A DNA stretch of 64,000 nucleotides from Carnobacterium funditum DSM 5970 (GTDB lineage: Bacteria > Bacillota > Bacilli > Lactobacillales > Carnobacteriaceae). Every line of letters starts with the position of its first letter. Within the stretch, counting starts at the first letter, position 1. This document shows, one piece after another, positions 28,920 through 38,392 of the stretch. The DNA is taken from the NCBI RefSeq assembly GCF_000744185.1, contig NZ_JQLL01000001.1:930001-994000 (forward strand), written 5' to 3'. The translations under genes and the position numbers were made by a program. The notes below the pieces were generated by a model. That model ran no database searches and was not told the origin of the DNA. It worked only from the letters and a program-made list of their open reading frames with translations.

Positions 28920-31001
28920 TTATTTCTCTTGTTTGTCCATTGCAGCTTTAAGTGCCAACGCTAATGGACTTTCTACTTCTTCTTGAGCTTCTTTATTTAC
29001 TTTTTGCATTAAACGTTTAGTTTCATGTTTCGTTATCTTTTTATTTTTTGTATTGTCCATTTTTTCAGAAACATTGCAGTATTTACATTTAAAGAATTTA
29101 CCAGACTTTCCTTCATGAATTTCCATCTTACGATGGCATTGAACGCAACGTTTATTAGAAACTTTTGGTTCTTTAAAGCGTCTATATGAACAAGTTATTT
29201 TGCTACAAATCAGCATTTTTCCTTCTCGACCGCTTCGTTCTTTCAAAAGTTCGCCACACTCTGGACAAGTTTTAGTTGTAAGAGAATAGTCTTTATAAGA
29301 CTGTTCACTCATTTTTATTTCTTTAACTAATTTTTTTGTTTCTATTTTTATTTGTTCTAAAAATACCTCTTTTTTTAATTTTCCAGCAGCTATTTGTTCT
29401 AGTGATTTTTCCCATTGACTTGTTAAATCAGGTGTAACCAATGCTGAGTTAACTAATGTTAATAGTTGCTTACCTTTAGGAGATACAGATAACTTTGTTG
29501 CATGTCGTTCCATTAATTGACTGCTTATTAATTTTTCAATAATCTCAGCACGTGTTGCTGGAGTTCCTAGACTGTGTTTTTCCATTGCTTGAAGTAAGGT
29601 AGACTCAGTCAATCTTCCTGGCGCTTTTGTCAGTTCTTTTTTAGCCTGAAAAATTAAATTGCCCAACTGTTCTCCTTGCTTGAAGCGTTTCTTCACTTTA
29701 ATAGGTTCCGTTTTACGCCATCCATTTTCCAGAACAAGTTCTTGTTTCAATTTAAAAGTAGCATCTGTTGTGGCTAATAGATACGTTGTCTTAGCTACTT
29801 TATAAGCAGGTAAAAATAAGCCAATGAATCGTTCGACAATCATTCGATAGATGCGTAATTCATCTTGATCCATTTTTTCAAGATGAGCTCGTTCTTCTGT
29901 CGGGATAATCCCATGGTGGTCCGTTACTTTAGTATCATCAAAAAGCGCTGTCTGAGTAACTTGGGCCCCTTTTTTTATAATGCTTTTCACCTCTTCAGTA
30001 GCAAATCCGCGAACAGCTTGCAAGCGATCTTTTAACGTTTCTTTCATATCTAAAGTTAGGTATTTAGAATCCGTTCTTGGATAAGAAACAATTTTGTGTC
30101 GTTCGTATAGAGTTTGCATCACACTTAATGTCTTTTTAGCAGAAAACTGATACCGTTGATTGGCTTCTCGTTGGAGCTCAGTTAAATCATAAGGCAAAGG
30201 TGGAAGTTGAGTTTGACTGTTTTCTTTTACTTCTTTTACCTCAACGGCTTGTTTATTTAAATTACTTACTATTTTCTCAGCTTCGACTTGATCCTTTATT
30301 CTTTCTGGAGCCCCCTCACTTAATGTTGCCGTTTGGCCCTCAATGGTTAAGTTAATACTAAAGTATGTTTCCGCTACAAAATCTTCTATACGAGCTTCTT
30401 GTTTTCTGACCATGGCAAGTGTCGGTGTTTGAACTCTTCCTGCAGATAAGCTGTCTTGATATTTTACTGTTAATGCTCTTGTTACATTCAAGCCTACTAG
30501 CCAATCAGCTTCAGAACGGGCAACTGCTGCATCATATAGATCATCATATTTTTTGCTAGGATAAAGTTGTTTAAACCCATTTCGAATAGCTTGATCCGTT
30601 TGTGATGAAATCCATAACCGTTGTACCGGTTTTTTAAACTTAACATAATCCAAAATCCATCTAGCTACTAGTTCACCTTCACGTCCAGCATCTGTCGCAA
30701 TGACCGCTTTGTTTACATCTTTTCGTTGAGAAAGTTGTTTAATTATTTTTAATTGGGCAGCCGTATTTTTTAACGGTTTTATTTGCATCTCTTCTGGAAT
30801 CAATGGCAGGCTTTCCATATTCCATGTAGCCCATTCTGACCTATAATCTTCAGGCATCTTAAGTCCTAGCAAATGTCCAAGAGCCCATGTTACGATGATA
30901 TCTTCGCCTTCAATATAACTTTTATTCTTTTTTTCAGCTCCTAAAACTCGGGCTATTTCTTTTCCTACACTTGGTTTTTCAGCGATAATTAAGGTTTTCA
31001 T
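28920..31001 (-). CDS. topB: DNA topoisomerase III
   Basis: Type IA topoisomerase that decatenates single-stranded or hemicatenated DNA. The TOPRIM domain is at the N-terminus (MKTLIIAEKPSVGKEI; ATDAGREGEL near residue 103), and the active-site Tyr lies in SYPRTDSKYL near residue 310. The C-terminus has two zinc-ribbon-like Cys clusters (CPECGELL... and CVQCHRKM...). 693 aa. I start at ATG 31001, since the ATG at 31007 touches the SD AAAGGA. Confidence 0.95.
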   Translation of the reverse strand: MKTLIIAEKPSVGKEIARVLGAEKKNKSYIEGEDIIVTWALGHLLGLKMPEDYRSEWATWNMESLPLIPEEMQIKPLKNTAAQLKIIKQLSQRKDVNKAVIATDAGREGELVARWILDYVKFKKPVQRLWISSQTDQAIRNGFKQLYPSKKYDDLYDAAVARSEADWLVGLNVTRALTVKYQDSLSAGRVQTPTLAMVRKQEARIEDFVAETYFSINLTIEGQTATLSEGAPERIKDQVEAEKIVSNLNKQAVEVKEVKENSQTQLPPLPYDLTELQREANQRYQFSAKKTLSVMQTLYERHKIVSYPRTDSKYLTLDMKETLKDRLQAVRGFATEEVKSIIKKGAQVTQTALFDDTKVTDHHGIIPTEERAHLEKMDQDELRIYRMIVERFIGLFLPAYKVAKTTYLLATTDATFKLKQELVLENGWRKTEPIKVKKRFKQGEQLGNLIFQAKKELTKAPGRLTESTLLQAMEKHSLGTPATRAEIIEKLISSQLMERHATKLSVSPKGKQLLTLVNSALVTPDLTSQWEKSLEQIAAGKLKKEVFLEQIKIETKKLVKEIKMSEQSYKDYSLTTKTCPECGELLKERSGREGKMLICSKITCSYRRFKEPKVSNKRCVQCHRKMEIHEGKSGKFFKCKYCNVSEKMDNTKNKKITKHETKRLMQKVNKEAQEEVESPLALALKAAMDKQEK

Positions 31002-31050
31002 ATCCATTCCTTTCTTTTTCTTCTATCTATCTATTAAGTTAAGTTTCTAG

Positions 31051-31338
31051 TTAAATTGGTTTGCATTCTTTCAGCAACATGATACTGTGAAATAATTGTA
31101 TGTCATCTTCGCACTCCAGACAGTATCTGTTTTGATTCTCATCCCAAAAAGCAGATAGATAATCTTTCTTAGTTTGACAATTAGGATACTTCGTTTGAAG
31201 TAATTCAAACTCTTGTTGGTATTCAAGCAAAGCCTCATCAAATGTTTCAAAAGTTTTAAATTGACTTATTTGTTCTTTCCAATCATCAAAAAACCACCAA
31301 GGTTCATACTCCCCTTGCAATTCTATTACTTGAAACAT
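31051..31338 (-). CDS. DUF1033 family protein
   Basis: A 95-aa soluble protein of the DUF1033 family, found in Lactobacillales. The signature EPWWFFDDWKEQI lies near residue 12, and Cys residues cluster toward the C-terminus (RYCLECEDD). Function unknown. ATG at 31338 preceded by GGAGTG; the GTG at 31347 is inside the SD. It lies between topB and the divergent acyP. Confidence 0.85.
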   Translation of the reverse strand: MFQVIELQGEYEPWWFFDDWKEQISQFKTFETFDEALLEYQQEFELLQTKYPNCQTKKDYLSAFWDENQNRYCLECEDDIQLFHSIMLLKECKPI

Positions 31339-31402
31339 TTTTTTCACTCCAATTGTATAGTATTATACGCGATATAATTATATCATATGTCTCTTTGAAT
31401 AG

Positions 31403-31431
31403 TTGACGAATTCACTTTTGCCTTATAAAAT
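31403..31431 (+). promoter_or_regulatory. Promoter of acyP
   Basis: TTGACG (31403-31408), 17-bp spacer, TAAAAT (31426-31431). The predicted mRNA starts near 31438, ahead of an unusual orphan SD (31453-31462). Confidence 0.65.
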
Positions 31432-31552
31432 GATGGAGACAGAAGTTTTTTTAAAGGAGGAGATTAAAATCATAAACCTTTTCCAAAAATTAAAAAGAAA
31501 AAAATCATCCAATCTTAAATCAAAAAAAATAGAATTGGCAGGAGGGAAAACG

Positions 31553-31828
31553 ATGAAAAAGGTGAAAATGACTGTCACAGGGCATGTCCAAGGAGTCGGG
31601 TTTCGTTTTATGACAAAGATGGTTGCTGACCAGATTGGAGTTTTCGGATCTGTAAGAAATCAATCTGACGGAAGCGTTTATATAGAAGCCAATGGAGATC
31701 CTGCTAAAATAGAGGCATTTATAGATAAAATCAGGCAATCTCCCTCACCGAGTGGAGAAGTTGAACGACTAGATATAACCGAGGATTCTTCTTTGCCCGA
31801 AAAAATTAAATTTTCTATAACTAATTGA
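31553..31828 (+). CDS. acyP: Acylphosphatase
   Basis: Hydrolyses acylphosphates. Catalytic Arg18 lies in HVQGVGFRF and Asn36 in SVRNQSDGSV. 91 aa from ATG 31553 with the SD GGAGGG. The frame stays open upstream to 31403, and a second strong SD (AAAGGAGGAG, 31453-31462) precedes it without a normal start codon, so a longer Lys-rich form cannot be ruled out. It is followed by yidC2, as often seen in this order. Confidence 0.94.
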   Translation: MKKVKMTVTGHVQGVGFRFMTKMVADQIGVFGSVRNQSDGSVYIEANGDPAKIEAFIDKIRQSPSPSGEVERLDITEDSSLPEKIKFSITN

Positions 31829-31899
31829 AATCAATTCACATATCCTGTATAGTTGGATTTGTTATTAATAAAAACATATAAAATGAAGGATAGTGAGCA

Positions 31900-32829
31900 A
31901 TGAAAAAATTAAATAAATACCTCTTGACTGGATCGCTTTTAAGCGTCATGCTTTTTCTTTCTGGTTGTATGAGTACAGACAAACAAGGAAATCCTGAAGG
32001 TTTTATCTATGAACTTTTAGTCGTTCCTACGCAACAACTTATCCTTCGGTTAGCAGATACGTTTAATGGCAGTTATGGTTTTGCAATTATCATCATCACA
32101 TTAATTGTGCGAATCATTATTTTGCCTTTGAATCTAAGCCAATCAAGGAAATCGTTAGCTCAACAAGAAAGAACAGCTGTAATAAAACCCGAATTAGATG
32201 TTATACAAGCTAAACAAAAAGCTGCAAAAACAAATGAAGAAAAAGCCGTTGCTCAACAAGAGTTAATGAGTCTTTATAAAGATAACAATATGAGTATGTT
32301 GGGTGGCATTGGTTGCTTACCATTACTTATTCAAATGCCAATCTTTACTGCCATGTTTCAAGCCATTCGGTTGTCTGACGAAATTGCAAGCAGTACATTT
32401 ATGGGAATTGGTTTAGGTGCAAGAAACATACCTTTAGCTATTGCTGCAGGGTTAATTTATTTAGTCCAAGCCTATGTTTCAATGATTGGTTTAGCACCTG
32501 AGCAAAAGAAACAAATGAAGACGATGATGTACATGAATCCAATTATGATTTTAGTATTCACTATTTCTTCTCCTGCTGGATTAGGTCTATACTGGTTAGT
32601 TGGTGGCTTTTTCGGAGTGTTCCAAACACTTCTTACTAACTTTTATTACAAACCTAGAATACAGGCTGAAATTGCAGAAGAAATTAAAAATCGACCTAAA
32701 AAGGAACGTGTCATCAAACAAGCCGAACCAATTCAAGAACAGAATAAAGAATTAACAGATGAACCTGTTCCTTCTAATTCTTCTGATGATAACCCTGAAC
32801 GCAATGCCGGTAAACAACAACGAAGATAA
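31900..32829 (+). CDS. yidC: Membrane protein insertase YidC2
   Basis: Inserts membrane proteins alone or with SecYEG. It begins with a lipoprotein signal and a lipobox Cys at residue 23 (FLSGCM), typical of Gram-positive YidC/SpoIIIJ. Five membrane segments are predicted, including a conserved Arg in the first (IITLIVRIIILPL). The C-terminal tail is long and positively charged (about 270-309), which marks the YidC2 paralogue that can work with ribosomes. 309 aa; ends at a perfect 17-bp terminator. Confidence 0.95.
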   Translation: MKKLNKYLLTGSLLSVMLFLSGCMSTDKQGNPEGFIYELLVVPTQQLILRLADTFNGSYGFAIIIITLIVRIIILPLNLSQSRKSLAQQERTAVIKPELDVIQAKQKAAKTNEEKAVAQQELMSLYKDNNMSMLGGIGCLPLLIQMPIFTAMFQAIRLSDEIASSTFMGIGLGARNIPLAIAAGLIYLVQAYVSMIGLAPEQKKQMKTMMYMNPIMILVFTISSPAGLGLYWLVGGFFGVFQTLLTNFYYKPRIQAEIAEEIKNRPKKERVIKQAEPIQEQNKELTDEPVPSNSSDDNPERNAGKQQRR

Positions 32830-32830
32830 A

Positions 32831-32867
32831 AAAAGATTTCTGCCTTTAAAAAAGGCAGAAATCTTTT
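32831..32867. terminator. Bidirectional terminator between yidC2 and the histidine kinase gene
   Basis: Perfect 17-bp stem (32831-32847 with 32851-32867), 3-nt loop, T/U runs on both sides. It serves yidC2 on the plus strand and the two-component operon on the minus strand. Confidence 0.92.
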
Positions 32868-32872
32868 TTTGA

Positions 32873-34408
32873 TTAATTATTTTCTTTTGGTTCATTTATT
32901 TCATTTTGGTGAATTGGAAGCTTTATTCTAAATATAGAACCATAATCCAAAACACTTTCAACAAAAATCGTTCCTTTATAACCTGTTAGAAGTTCTTTTG
33001 CAATAGCTAAACCTAACCCATTTCCGCCTTTATGACGGCTTCTCGCCTTGTCAACACGATAAAAACGATTAAATATTTTTTCCGTATCTTCTTGTGACAT
33101 GCCTTCTCCGAAATCTTGAATAGCAATATCCACATTTTGTTTGTCGGCAGCAATCGACACATGAATTTCTTTTCTATCAGATGAATACTTCACTGCGTTA
33201 TCTAATATAATGACCAAAATTTGTTCTAGATGATTCCGATATATTGAGACATCCGTTTCATCGCGAATAGCATCATCTAAATTAAATACAAAGTCAGGAT
33301 AAATAAGTTTAAAGTTATTTATTATTTGTAGAACTAAAGGTTTGATAGCTGTTTTTTCATTTTTATAATGAATTTCAACTTGTTCAGCCCTTGATAGATC
33401 GAGCATTTCTTGAACTAAGCTCTTCATTCTCTCTATTTCTTGCAAAGAAGCCTGTAGTGATTCGTCTAAAACTTCAGGATCATCTTTCCCCCAACGATTC
33501 AACAACTTTAAATGACCTTCCATTATAGCAACAGGTGTTCTTAATTCGTGAGAAACGTCTTCAACAAAATCTTTTTGTTGCTCAATGTATTTCTGCATTC
33601 TATCTAGCATATCATTGAAAACCGTTGATAAATGAGTCAACTCATCATTTTCATCATCTATTTCAATTCGGGAAGTGGATTGTGTATCCTTACGAATATC
33701 ATTCATTGTATTAGTGATTTTTTTGATTGGCTTTAAAAAATTACCCGCTAGTAAATAACCAAGAATAGCACTGAATACTAAAGCTAAAATCCCAATACCT
33801 CCGATAGTCCATAAAATCCGCTCGCTCATTTGGTGGTAATTGACCATCTCGTTTTTTACTTGGACATACCCAATTAAATTTTGTGTCACTCTAGAATAGA
33901 TTGGAGAAACCCCTTGTATTTCTTCTTTATTCTGAATTTCAATTGGCTCAATTAGAAGCTGTGCTGATTTTTTAAACGGGATGTCTTTTGGTTCAGTTTC
34001 AAATAATAATCTTGAAGTTGGACTGTAAACTCGAACTAATACACCCTCTTCATTCATTTTAGCAAAAATAGTATCTTGGTAATTACTAGATTGTCCATAA
34101 ACTAAGTTCCGTTGGTCAAATTCTTCACCCAATTCAAGCGTATTAGACGTATAATTCCCACTTAAATTTAAATAGACTGTTTCTTTTGACAACGCATTTG
34201 ATCCACCATTCAGACGATTTGTAACACCAATTAAAATTTCTTTTACATCTTTTGTTTCTTCAGCCAACATAATTTGTCTGAATCCAATAAAAATAGCCAC
34301 CGTAAAAATGGTGTATGTGAGAAATATCGCTAAAGTAGCACCTATTGTCCATTTCCATTTTAAAGAGATGCGTTTTTTCTTATCTTTTTTTAAAAAAGGT
34401 CGTATCAC
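32873..34408 (-). CDS. Two-component sensor histidine kinase (CovS/ArlS type)
   Basis: Membrane sensor kinase of 511 aa. TM1 about 20-43, extracytoplasmic domain about 50-195, TM2 about 198-222, HAMP from 223, H-box DVSHELRTP with phospho-acceptor His287, N-box LDNAVKYS, G-boxes DFGEGMSQ and GGNGLGLAIAK. Sequence style is that of CovS/CsrS and ArlS kinases. It overlaps its response regulator gene by 4 nt (ATGA). The signal it senses is not evident. Confidence 0.9.
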   Translation of the reverse strand: MIRPFLKKDKKKRISLKWKWTIGATLAIFLTYTIFTVAIFIGFRQIMLAEETKDVKEILIGVTNRLNGGSNALSKETVYLNLSGNYTSNTLELGEEFDQRNLVYGQSSNYQDTIFAKMNEEGVLVRVYSPTSRLLFETEPKDIPFKKSAQLLIEPIEIQNKEEIQGVSPIYSRVTQNLIGYVQVKNEMVNYHQMSERILWTIGGIGILALVFSAILGYLLAGNFLKPIKKITNTMNDIRKDTQSTSRIEIDDENDELTHLSTVFNDMLDRMQKYIEQQKDFVEDVSHELRTPVAIMEGHLKLLNRWGKDDPEVLDESLQASLQEIERMKSLVQEMLDLSRAEQVEIHYKNEKTAIKPLVLQIINNFKLIYPDFVFNLDDAIRDETDVSIYRNHLEQILVIILDNAVKYSSDRKEIHVSIAADKQNVDIAIQDFGEGMSQEDTEKIFNRFYRVDKARSRHKGGNGLGLAIAKELLTGYKGTIFVESVLDYGSIFRIKLPIHQNEINEPKENN

Positions 34409-35097
34409 GTACGCATCACATATCCCGTTCCACGAACTGTTTGAATGTAACTATCTACGCCCGGGACATCAATTTTATTTCTTAAATAACGAATATAAAC
34501 ATCTACTACATTTGTTTCTACTTCAGATTCATAACCCCAAACCTTATTTAATAAGATGTCTCTCGCCAAAACAACATTGACATTTTCCATTAATTCTAGT
34601 AACAATTCATACTCTCTTTTTGTCAATTCGATAACTTTTTCCCCACGATGAACAACGTGATTTTCTTTTTCAATCGTTAAATCGCGATAGCTTACAGTTG
34701 TTTGCTTGGTGATATTTTGCTCATTTTCAATTTCAATCCGACGAAACAATGCCCGCATCCTAGCTAATAATTCTTCAATAGCGAAAGGTTTCACGATGTA
34801 ATCATCTGCACCATGGTCTAACCCACTGACACGATCGATGACAGAATCTCTAGCAGTCATCATGATAATTGGTACATTACTGACTTGACGAATACGACGG
34901 CATACGTCTATACCATTTAATTCTGGTAACATTAAATCTAATAAAATGACATCCCATTTTTTCTTTTTATTTAATGCCGATTCCAAACCTGAACGACCAT
35001 CATAACGAACTTCTGTTTCATATCCTTCATGTTTTAATTCTAATTCAACAAAACGCGCTAAATTCTTTTCATCTTCAATAATTAATATTCTATTCAT
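34405..35097 (-). CDS. OmpR-family response regulator (CovR/ArlR type)
   Basis: 230-aa regulator with an N-terminal receiver (phospho-acceptor Asp54 in LLDLMLP, Lys103 in YIVKPF) and a C-terminal OmpR winged helix ending YIQTVRGTGYVMR. The N-terminus closely resembles CovR/CsrR and ArlR. It precedes the kinase gene with a 4-nt overlap. ATG at 35097 follows GGTGGGA. Family assignment is firm; the orthologue name is not. Confidence 0.92.
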   Translation of the reverse strand: MNRILIIEDEKNLARFVELELKHEGYETEVRYDGRSGLESALNKKKKWDVILLDLMLPELNGIDVCRRIRQVSNVPIIMMTARDSVIDRVSGLDHGADDYIVKPFAIEELLARMRALFRRIEIENEQNITKQTTVSYRDLTIEKENHVVHRGEKVIELTKREYELLLELMENVNVVLARDILLNKVWGYESEVETNVVDVYIRYLRNKIDVPGVDSYIQTVRGTGYVMRT

Positions 35098-35424
35098 TCA
35101 ATTCCCACCATTTCTTCTATTTTCACTGGTCTTTGCCTTTGTTACAATACCATGCTACTCTAATTTTCTCAATAAAAATTCTCATAGAGTTATTATAATT
35201 TTACCATAAATTAAAATAAAATGAGAAAATTAAATCTTTTACCCTATTGACCACTATTTTTTCTTGTGTTTATTTTATGAATTTGATTCTATCATAAAAT
35301 TTAAACCGTTTAGCCAATGTAATCGCGCAAAAAAAATTTATTTATATTACAAAAACAACCACAAATTAGCATAATAAAATGCAACTCTGTGGTTGTTATT
35401 TTTAAAAAAAATATTTCAAATTGC
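35098..35424. other. Intergenic region between the response regulator gene and gnd
   Basis: 327 bp without a gene. It holds the gnd terminator (35354-35397) and a weak promoter for the two-component operon: TATAAT at 35192-35197 (minus) with a poor -35 (TTTATT) 17 bp upstream. The rest is AT-rich with nothing I recognise. Confidence 0.6.
35346..35402 (-). terminator. Intrinsic terminator after gnd
   Basis: 10-bp outer stem (35354-35363 with 35388-35397), with an inner GCAT/ATGC pairing and a U-rich tail in the minus transcript. Confidence 0.75.
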
Positions 35425-36858
35425 TTATAATTCTTCTTGACCTTTATCTCCATACCAATCAAAGTGGAAAGTACCAGCTCTATCCGTTCTTTCATACGTA
35501 TGAGCACCAAAGTAATCTCTTTGAGCTTGAATAATATTAGCAGGCAATCTAGCTGAGCGGTAAGAATCATAATAAGCTATGGCTGAAGAAAATGTCGGTA
35601 TTGGAACACCGGATTTTACAGCAATACCTATTACATCTCTTGTAGCGTCTTGATAGTTTTTAGTAATATCCATAAAGTAATCATCTAACATCAAGTTTTT
35701 TAATTCAGGATTTTTATCATACGCATCTGTAATTTTTTGTAAGAAACGAGCACGAATGATGCACCCTGCACGGAAGATTTTAGCAATTTGTCCATATTGC
35801 AAGTTCCAATCGTACTCTTCACTAGCAGTACGCATTTGAGCAAATCCCTGAGCATAACTCATAATTTTACTGAAGTACAAAGCTTTACGTATATTTTCAA
35901 CTAAAACAGCTTTGTCTCCATCAAATGAATAGTCTGTTGGTTTAGGTAAAATTTCACTTGCTGCTACACGTTCCTCTTTCAAAGCTGAAATGTATCTAGC
36001 GAAAACAGATTCTGTAATCAAAGGTAGCGGTACGCCTAAATCTAGTGCACTTTGTGATGTCCATTTACCTGTTCCTTTATTACCAGCTCGGTCCAATATA
36101 ATATCAATCATTGGTTGGCCAGTTTCTGGATCTTTTTTGGTTAAGGCATCTGCTGTAAGCTCGATTAAAAAGCTGTCCAATTCACCTTTATTCCATTCTG
36201 CGAAAACTTCTGCTACTTCTTCAACTGATAAACCAGCTACTTTACGCAATAAGTCATAAGATTCTGCAATTAATTGCATGTCGCCATACTCGATTCCATT
36301 ATGCACCATCTTGACATAATGACCGGCTCCGTTTGGTCCAATATAAGCGACACATGGTTGACCATCTTCAGCAACTGCCGCAATTTTTTCTAAAATTGGT
36401 GCTACCAAATCGTATGCTTCTTTTTGTCCTCCAGGCATGATTGCAGGTCCTAATAAGGCGCCCTCTTCTCCACCTGACACACCAGTACCAATAAAATTAA
36501 TACCAGATTCAGCTAATGCTTCGCTACGTCGAATAGTATCTTTAAAGAAGGTATTACCCCCATCGATTAAAACATCTCCTGAATCAAGGTGTGGCAAAAG
36601 TCCTTGAATTGTTGCATCTGTTCCTTTTCCAGCTTGTACCATTAGCAAAATACGACGCGGTTTTTCTAATGATTCAACAAATTTTTCCATTGTATATGTT
36701 GGGACTAGGTTTTTATCTGGATGTTCTGCCACAACTGCTTCTGTTTTTGATCCAGTTCGGTTAAAAATAGAAACACTATACCCTCTGCTTTCAATATTTA
36801 AAGCTAAGTTTTTACCCATTACAGCCATTCCTACCACACCAATTTGTTGTTTACTCAT
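35425..36858 (-). CDS. gnd: NADP-dependent 6-phosphogluconate dehydrogenase, decarboxylating
   Basis: Oxidative pentose-phosphate enzyme producing ribulose 5-phosphate and NADPH. The Rossmann motif is [15 protein letters not shown] (residues 6-20), the substrate site contains [13 protein letters not shown] near residue 128, catalytic Lys is in [15 protein letters not shown] near residue 182, and the C-terminus has the dimer tail FHFDWYG. 477 aa; ATG at 36858 with a GGGGG SD. Confidence 0.97.
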   Translation of the reverse strand: MSKQQIGVVGMAVMGKNLALNIESRGYSVSIFNRTGSKTEAVVAEHPDKNLVPTYTMEKFVESLEKPRRILLMVQAGKGTDATIQGLLPHLDSGDVLIDGGNTFFKDTIRRSEALAESGINFIGTGVSGGEEGALLGPAIMPGGQKEAYDLVAPILEKIAAVAEDGQPCVAYIGPNGAGHYVKMVHNGIEYGDMQLIAESYDLLRKVAGLSVEEVAEVFAEWNKGELDSFLIELTADALTKKDPETGQPMIDIILDRAGNKGTGKWTSQSALDLGVPLPLITESVFARYISALKEERVAASEILPKPTDYSFDGDKAVLVENIRKALYFSKIMSYAQGFAQMRTASEEYDWNLQYGQIAKIFRAGCIIRARFLQKITDAYDKNPELKNLMLDDYFMDITKNYQDATRDVIGIAVKSGVPIPTFSSAIAYYDSYRSARLPANIIQAQRDYFGAHTYERTDRAGTFHFDWYGDKGQEEL

Positions 36859-37187
36859 TGGTTAATTTCCCCCTTTAAATTTTTGCGTTACTGTTTAATT
36901 TTAAAGATTCATCTGACCCTACTATCCTACCAAAAATACGGTGAGATTAAAAGTAGGGAGTACCTGAGAGTAGTTAATTCCACGACTATTTTCTTAAAGA
37001 CTTAAATGAACCAACTTATTCAAAATCGAATTACTATTCTTTAAGCTCTATTGCTACTATTATTTTTTTGATAATATTTACCTCTATTTTATATTTAATT
37101 TCTATATTATTGCTTGATTTTTTTTAAAATAGTGTATGATTAGTCTATAGGTAGAAATTAATTGTTTATTGAATGAGGAGGTTTATA
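36859..37187. other. Intergenic region between gnd and the corA-like gene
   Basis: 329 bp between divergent genes. A 7-bp interrupted inverted repeat CCCTACT/AGTAGGG lies near 36918-36958, in front of gnd. A TATGAT near 37134-37139 is the likely -10 of the corA-like gene. No ORF, riboswitch or RNA gene recognised. Confidence 0.5.
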
Positions 37188-38144
37188 ATGTATCAATCTT
37201 ATTATACTGATTTTGATGGTCATATAATTATGAGCGAAAAAGATCAGATAAGCGATTGGCTCCACGTAACAAATCCAACCGTTGATGAAATTGAGTACTT
37301 ATCGAAAAAATTTAACTTTCCAAAAGATTATATATCTTCTGTCAAAGATCCAGATGAACTTGCTCGGCAAGAAAAACTAGGAATGGATCCAGCAAAAGAC
37401 CCAAATCTGATTGTATTTAATTACCCAACCAAAATAACGAATAAATCAGGGTATGATGAATATTTAACGACTCCTATTTCTATGATCTTAACTAAAGATA
37501 CACTTATTACGGCTGTAGAAGATACCCCTGTGTTCTTGAAAAACATTATGAATAATCAATCTGGCTATCCAGTAAACACCAAAAAAAAAGAACAGTTCGT
37601 TTTAGAGGTCGCTTGGCAAATTTCCTCACTTTATGTTTTTTATTTAAAAGAAATTATCCTAAAAACAGAATCTATGGAAAGACAATTAACTAAATCTACT
37701 GAAAACGAACAATTATTTGCTTTAATGTCTCTTCAAAAAAGTCTTATTTATTTTAGTTCCTCTATCCATGCAAGTCATCTAATTTTTAATGATTTAAAAG
37801 AAATAGATTCTTTTACCGAACGTACTGAAAATCGCAATTTATTACATGATGTTATCGTTGAAAGCAGACAGGCTGAAGTTATGATAGAAGAAACTTCTAA
37901 ACTTTTAGATCAAATTAGTGATATTTTTCCATCTATTATTTCTAATAATCTAAATAATATTATGAAAATTTTAACATCAATCACTATCGTTTTAACCATT
38001 CCAACAATTCTCGGTGGGTTTTGGGGTATGAATGTTAATTTACCAATTGATAATGGACCAAACGCTTTTTGGGCTATCATGTTTTTGATCCTTTTTATTA
38101 GTATCATAACAACATGGATTTTAAAAAAGAATAATTATTTCTAA
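37188..38144 (+). CDS. CorA-like divalent cation transporter
   Basis: CorA/MIT-family Mg2+ channel subunit of 318 aa. A large cytoplasmic N-terminal domain with long helices (about 150-250) precedes two C-terminal membrane helices. The signature GMN lies in GGFWGMNVNLP between the helices, and the protein ends with a short basic tail. The ATG at 37188 follows GAGGAGG; upstream residues of the open frame are untranslated. No M-box riboswitch is seen upstream. Confidence 0.9.
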   Translation: MYQSYYTDFDGHIIMSEKDQISDWLHVTNPTVDEIEYLSKKFNFPKDYISSVKDPDELARQEKLGMDPAKDPNLIVFNYPTKITNKSGYDEYLTTPISMILTKDTLITAVEDTPVFLKNIMNNQSGYPVNTKKKEQFVLEVAWQISSLYVFYLKEIILKTESMERQLTKSTENEQLFALMSLQKSLIYFSSSIHASHLIFNDLKEIDSFTERTENRNLLHDVIVESRQAEVMIEETSKLLDQISDIFPSIISNNLNNIMKILTSITIVLTIPTILGGFWGMNVNLPIDNGPNAFWAIMFLILFISIITTWILKKNNYF

Positions 38145-38150
38145 AAAAAC

Positions 38151-38180
38151 TTGATAAATCATCCTCTTTCAGTGTACAAT
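38151..38180 (+). promoter_or_regulatory. Promoter of the DUF4044 miniprotein gene
   Basis: TTGATA (38151-38156), 18-bp spacer, TACAAT (38175-38180), just after the corA-like stop codon. Confidence 0.55.
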
Positions 38181-38218
38181 ATAGTAAATGTGCCAAATGA
38201 AAGTAGGCGAATAATGTC

Positions 38219-38350
38219 ATGGCAAATAAAGATAAAACTAAACAAACAAACACAACTAGAAAAATGACCAAAATCTTTGTTTGGGTTATGTTGTTTTCTA
38301 TGGTCGGTACTATAGTCATCGGTACTATCATAAAATTAATTGCTTTTTAA
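38219..38350 (+). CDS. DUF4044 family miniprotein (membrane)
   Basis: A 43-aa protein: a basic, Thr/Lys/Gln-rich N-terminus (residues 1-18) then one hydrophobic helix (19-41, IFVWVMLFSMVGTIVIGTII). This pattern matches the DUF4044 family of small membrane proteins in Lactobacillales. ATG at 38219 has AGTAGGCG upstream, and its own promoter and a downstream terminator support it as a real gene. Function unknown. Confidence 0.75.
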   Translation: MANKDKTKQTNTTRKMTKIFVWVMLFSMVGTIVIGTIIKLIAF

Positions 38351-38392
38351 AAATAAATTCCGCTACTCAATGGAGTAACGGAATTTTTTATT
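38351..38392. terminator. Bidirectional terminator between DUF4044 and recN
   Basis: Stem AAATTCCG (38355-38362) plus TACTC pairs with GAGTA and CGGAATTT, with A/T runs on both sides. Confidence 0.85.

Noticed and set aside
31371-31384. 14-bp palindrome GATATAATTATATC as an operator
   Set aside because: It consists of overlapping TATAAT-like -10 sequences in a divergent promoter region; chance in AT-rich DNA is likely.
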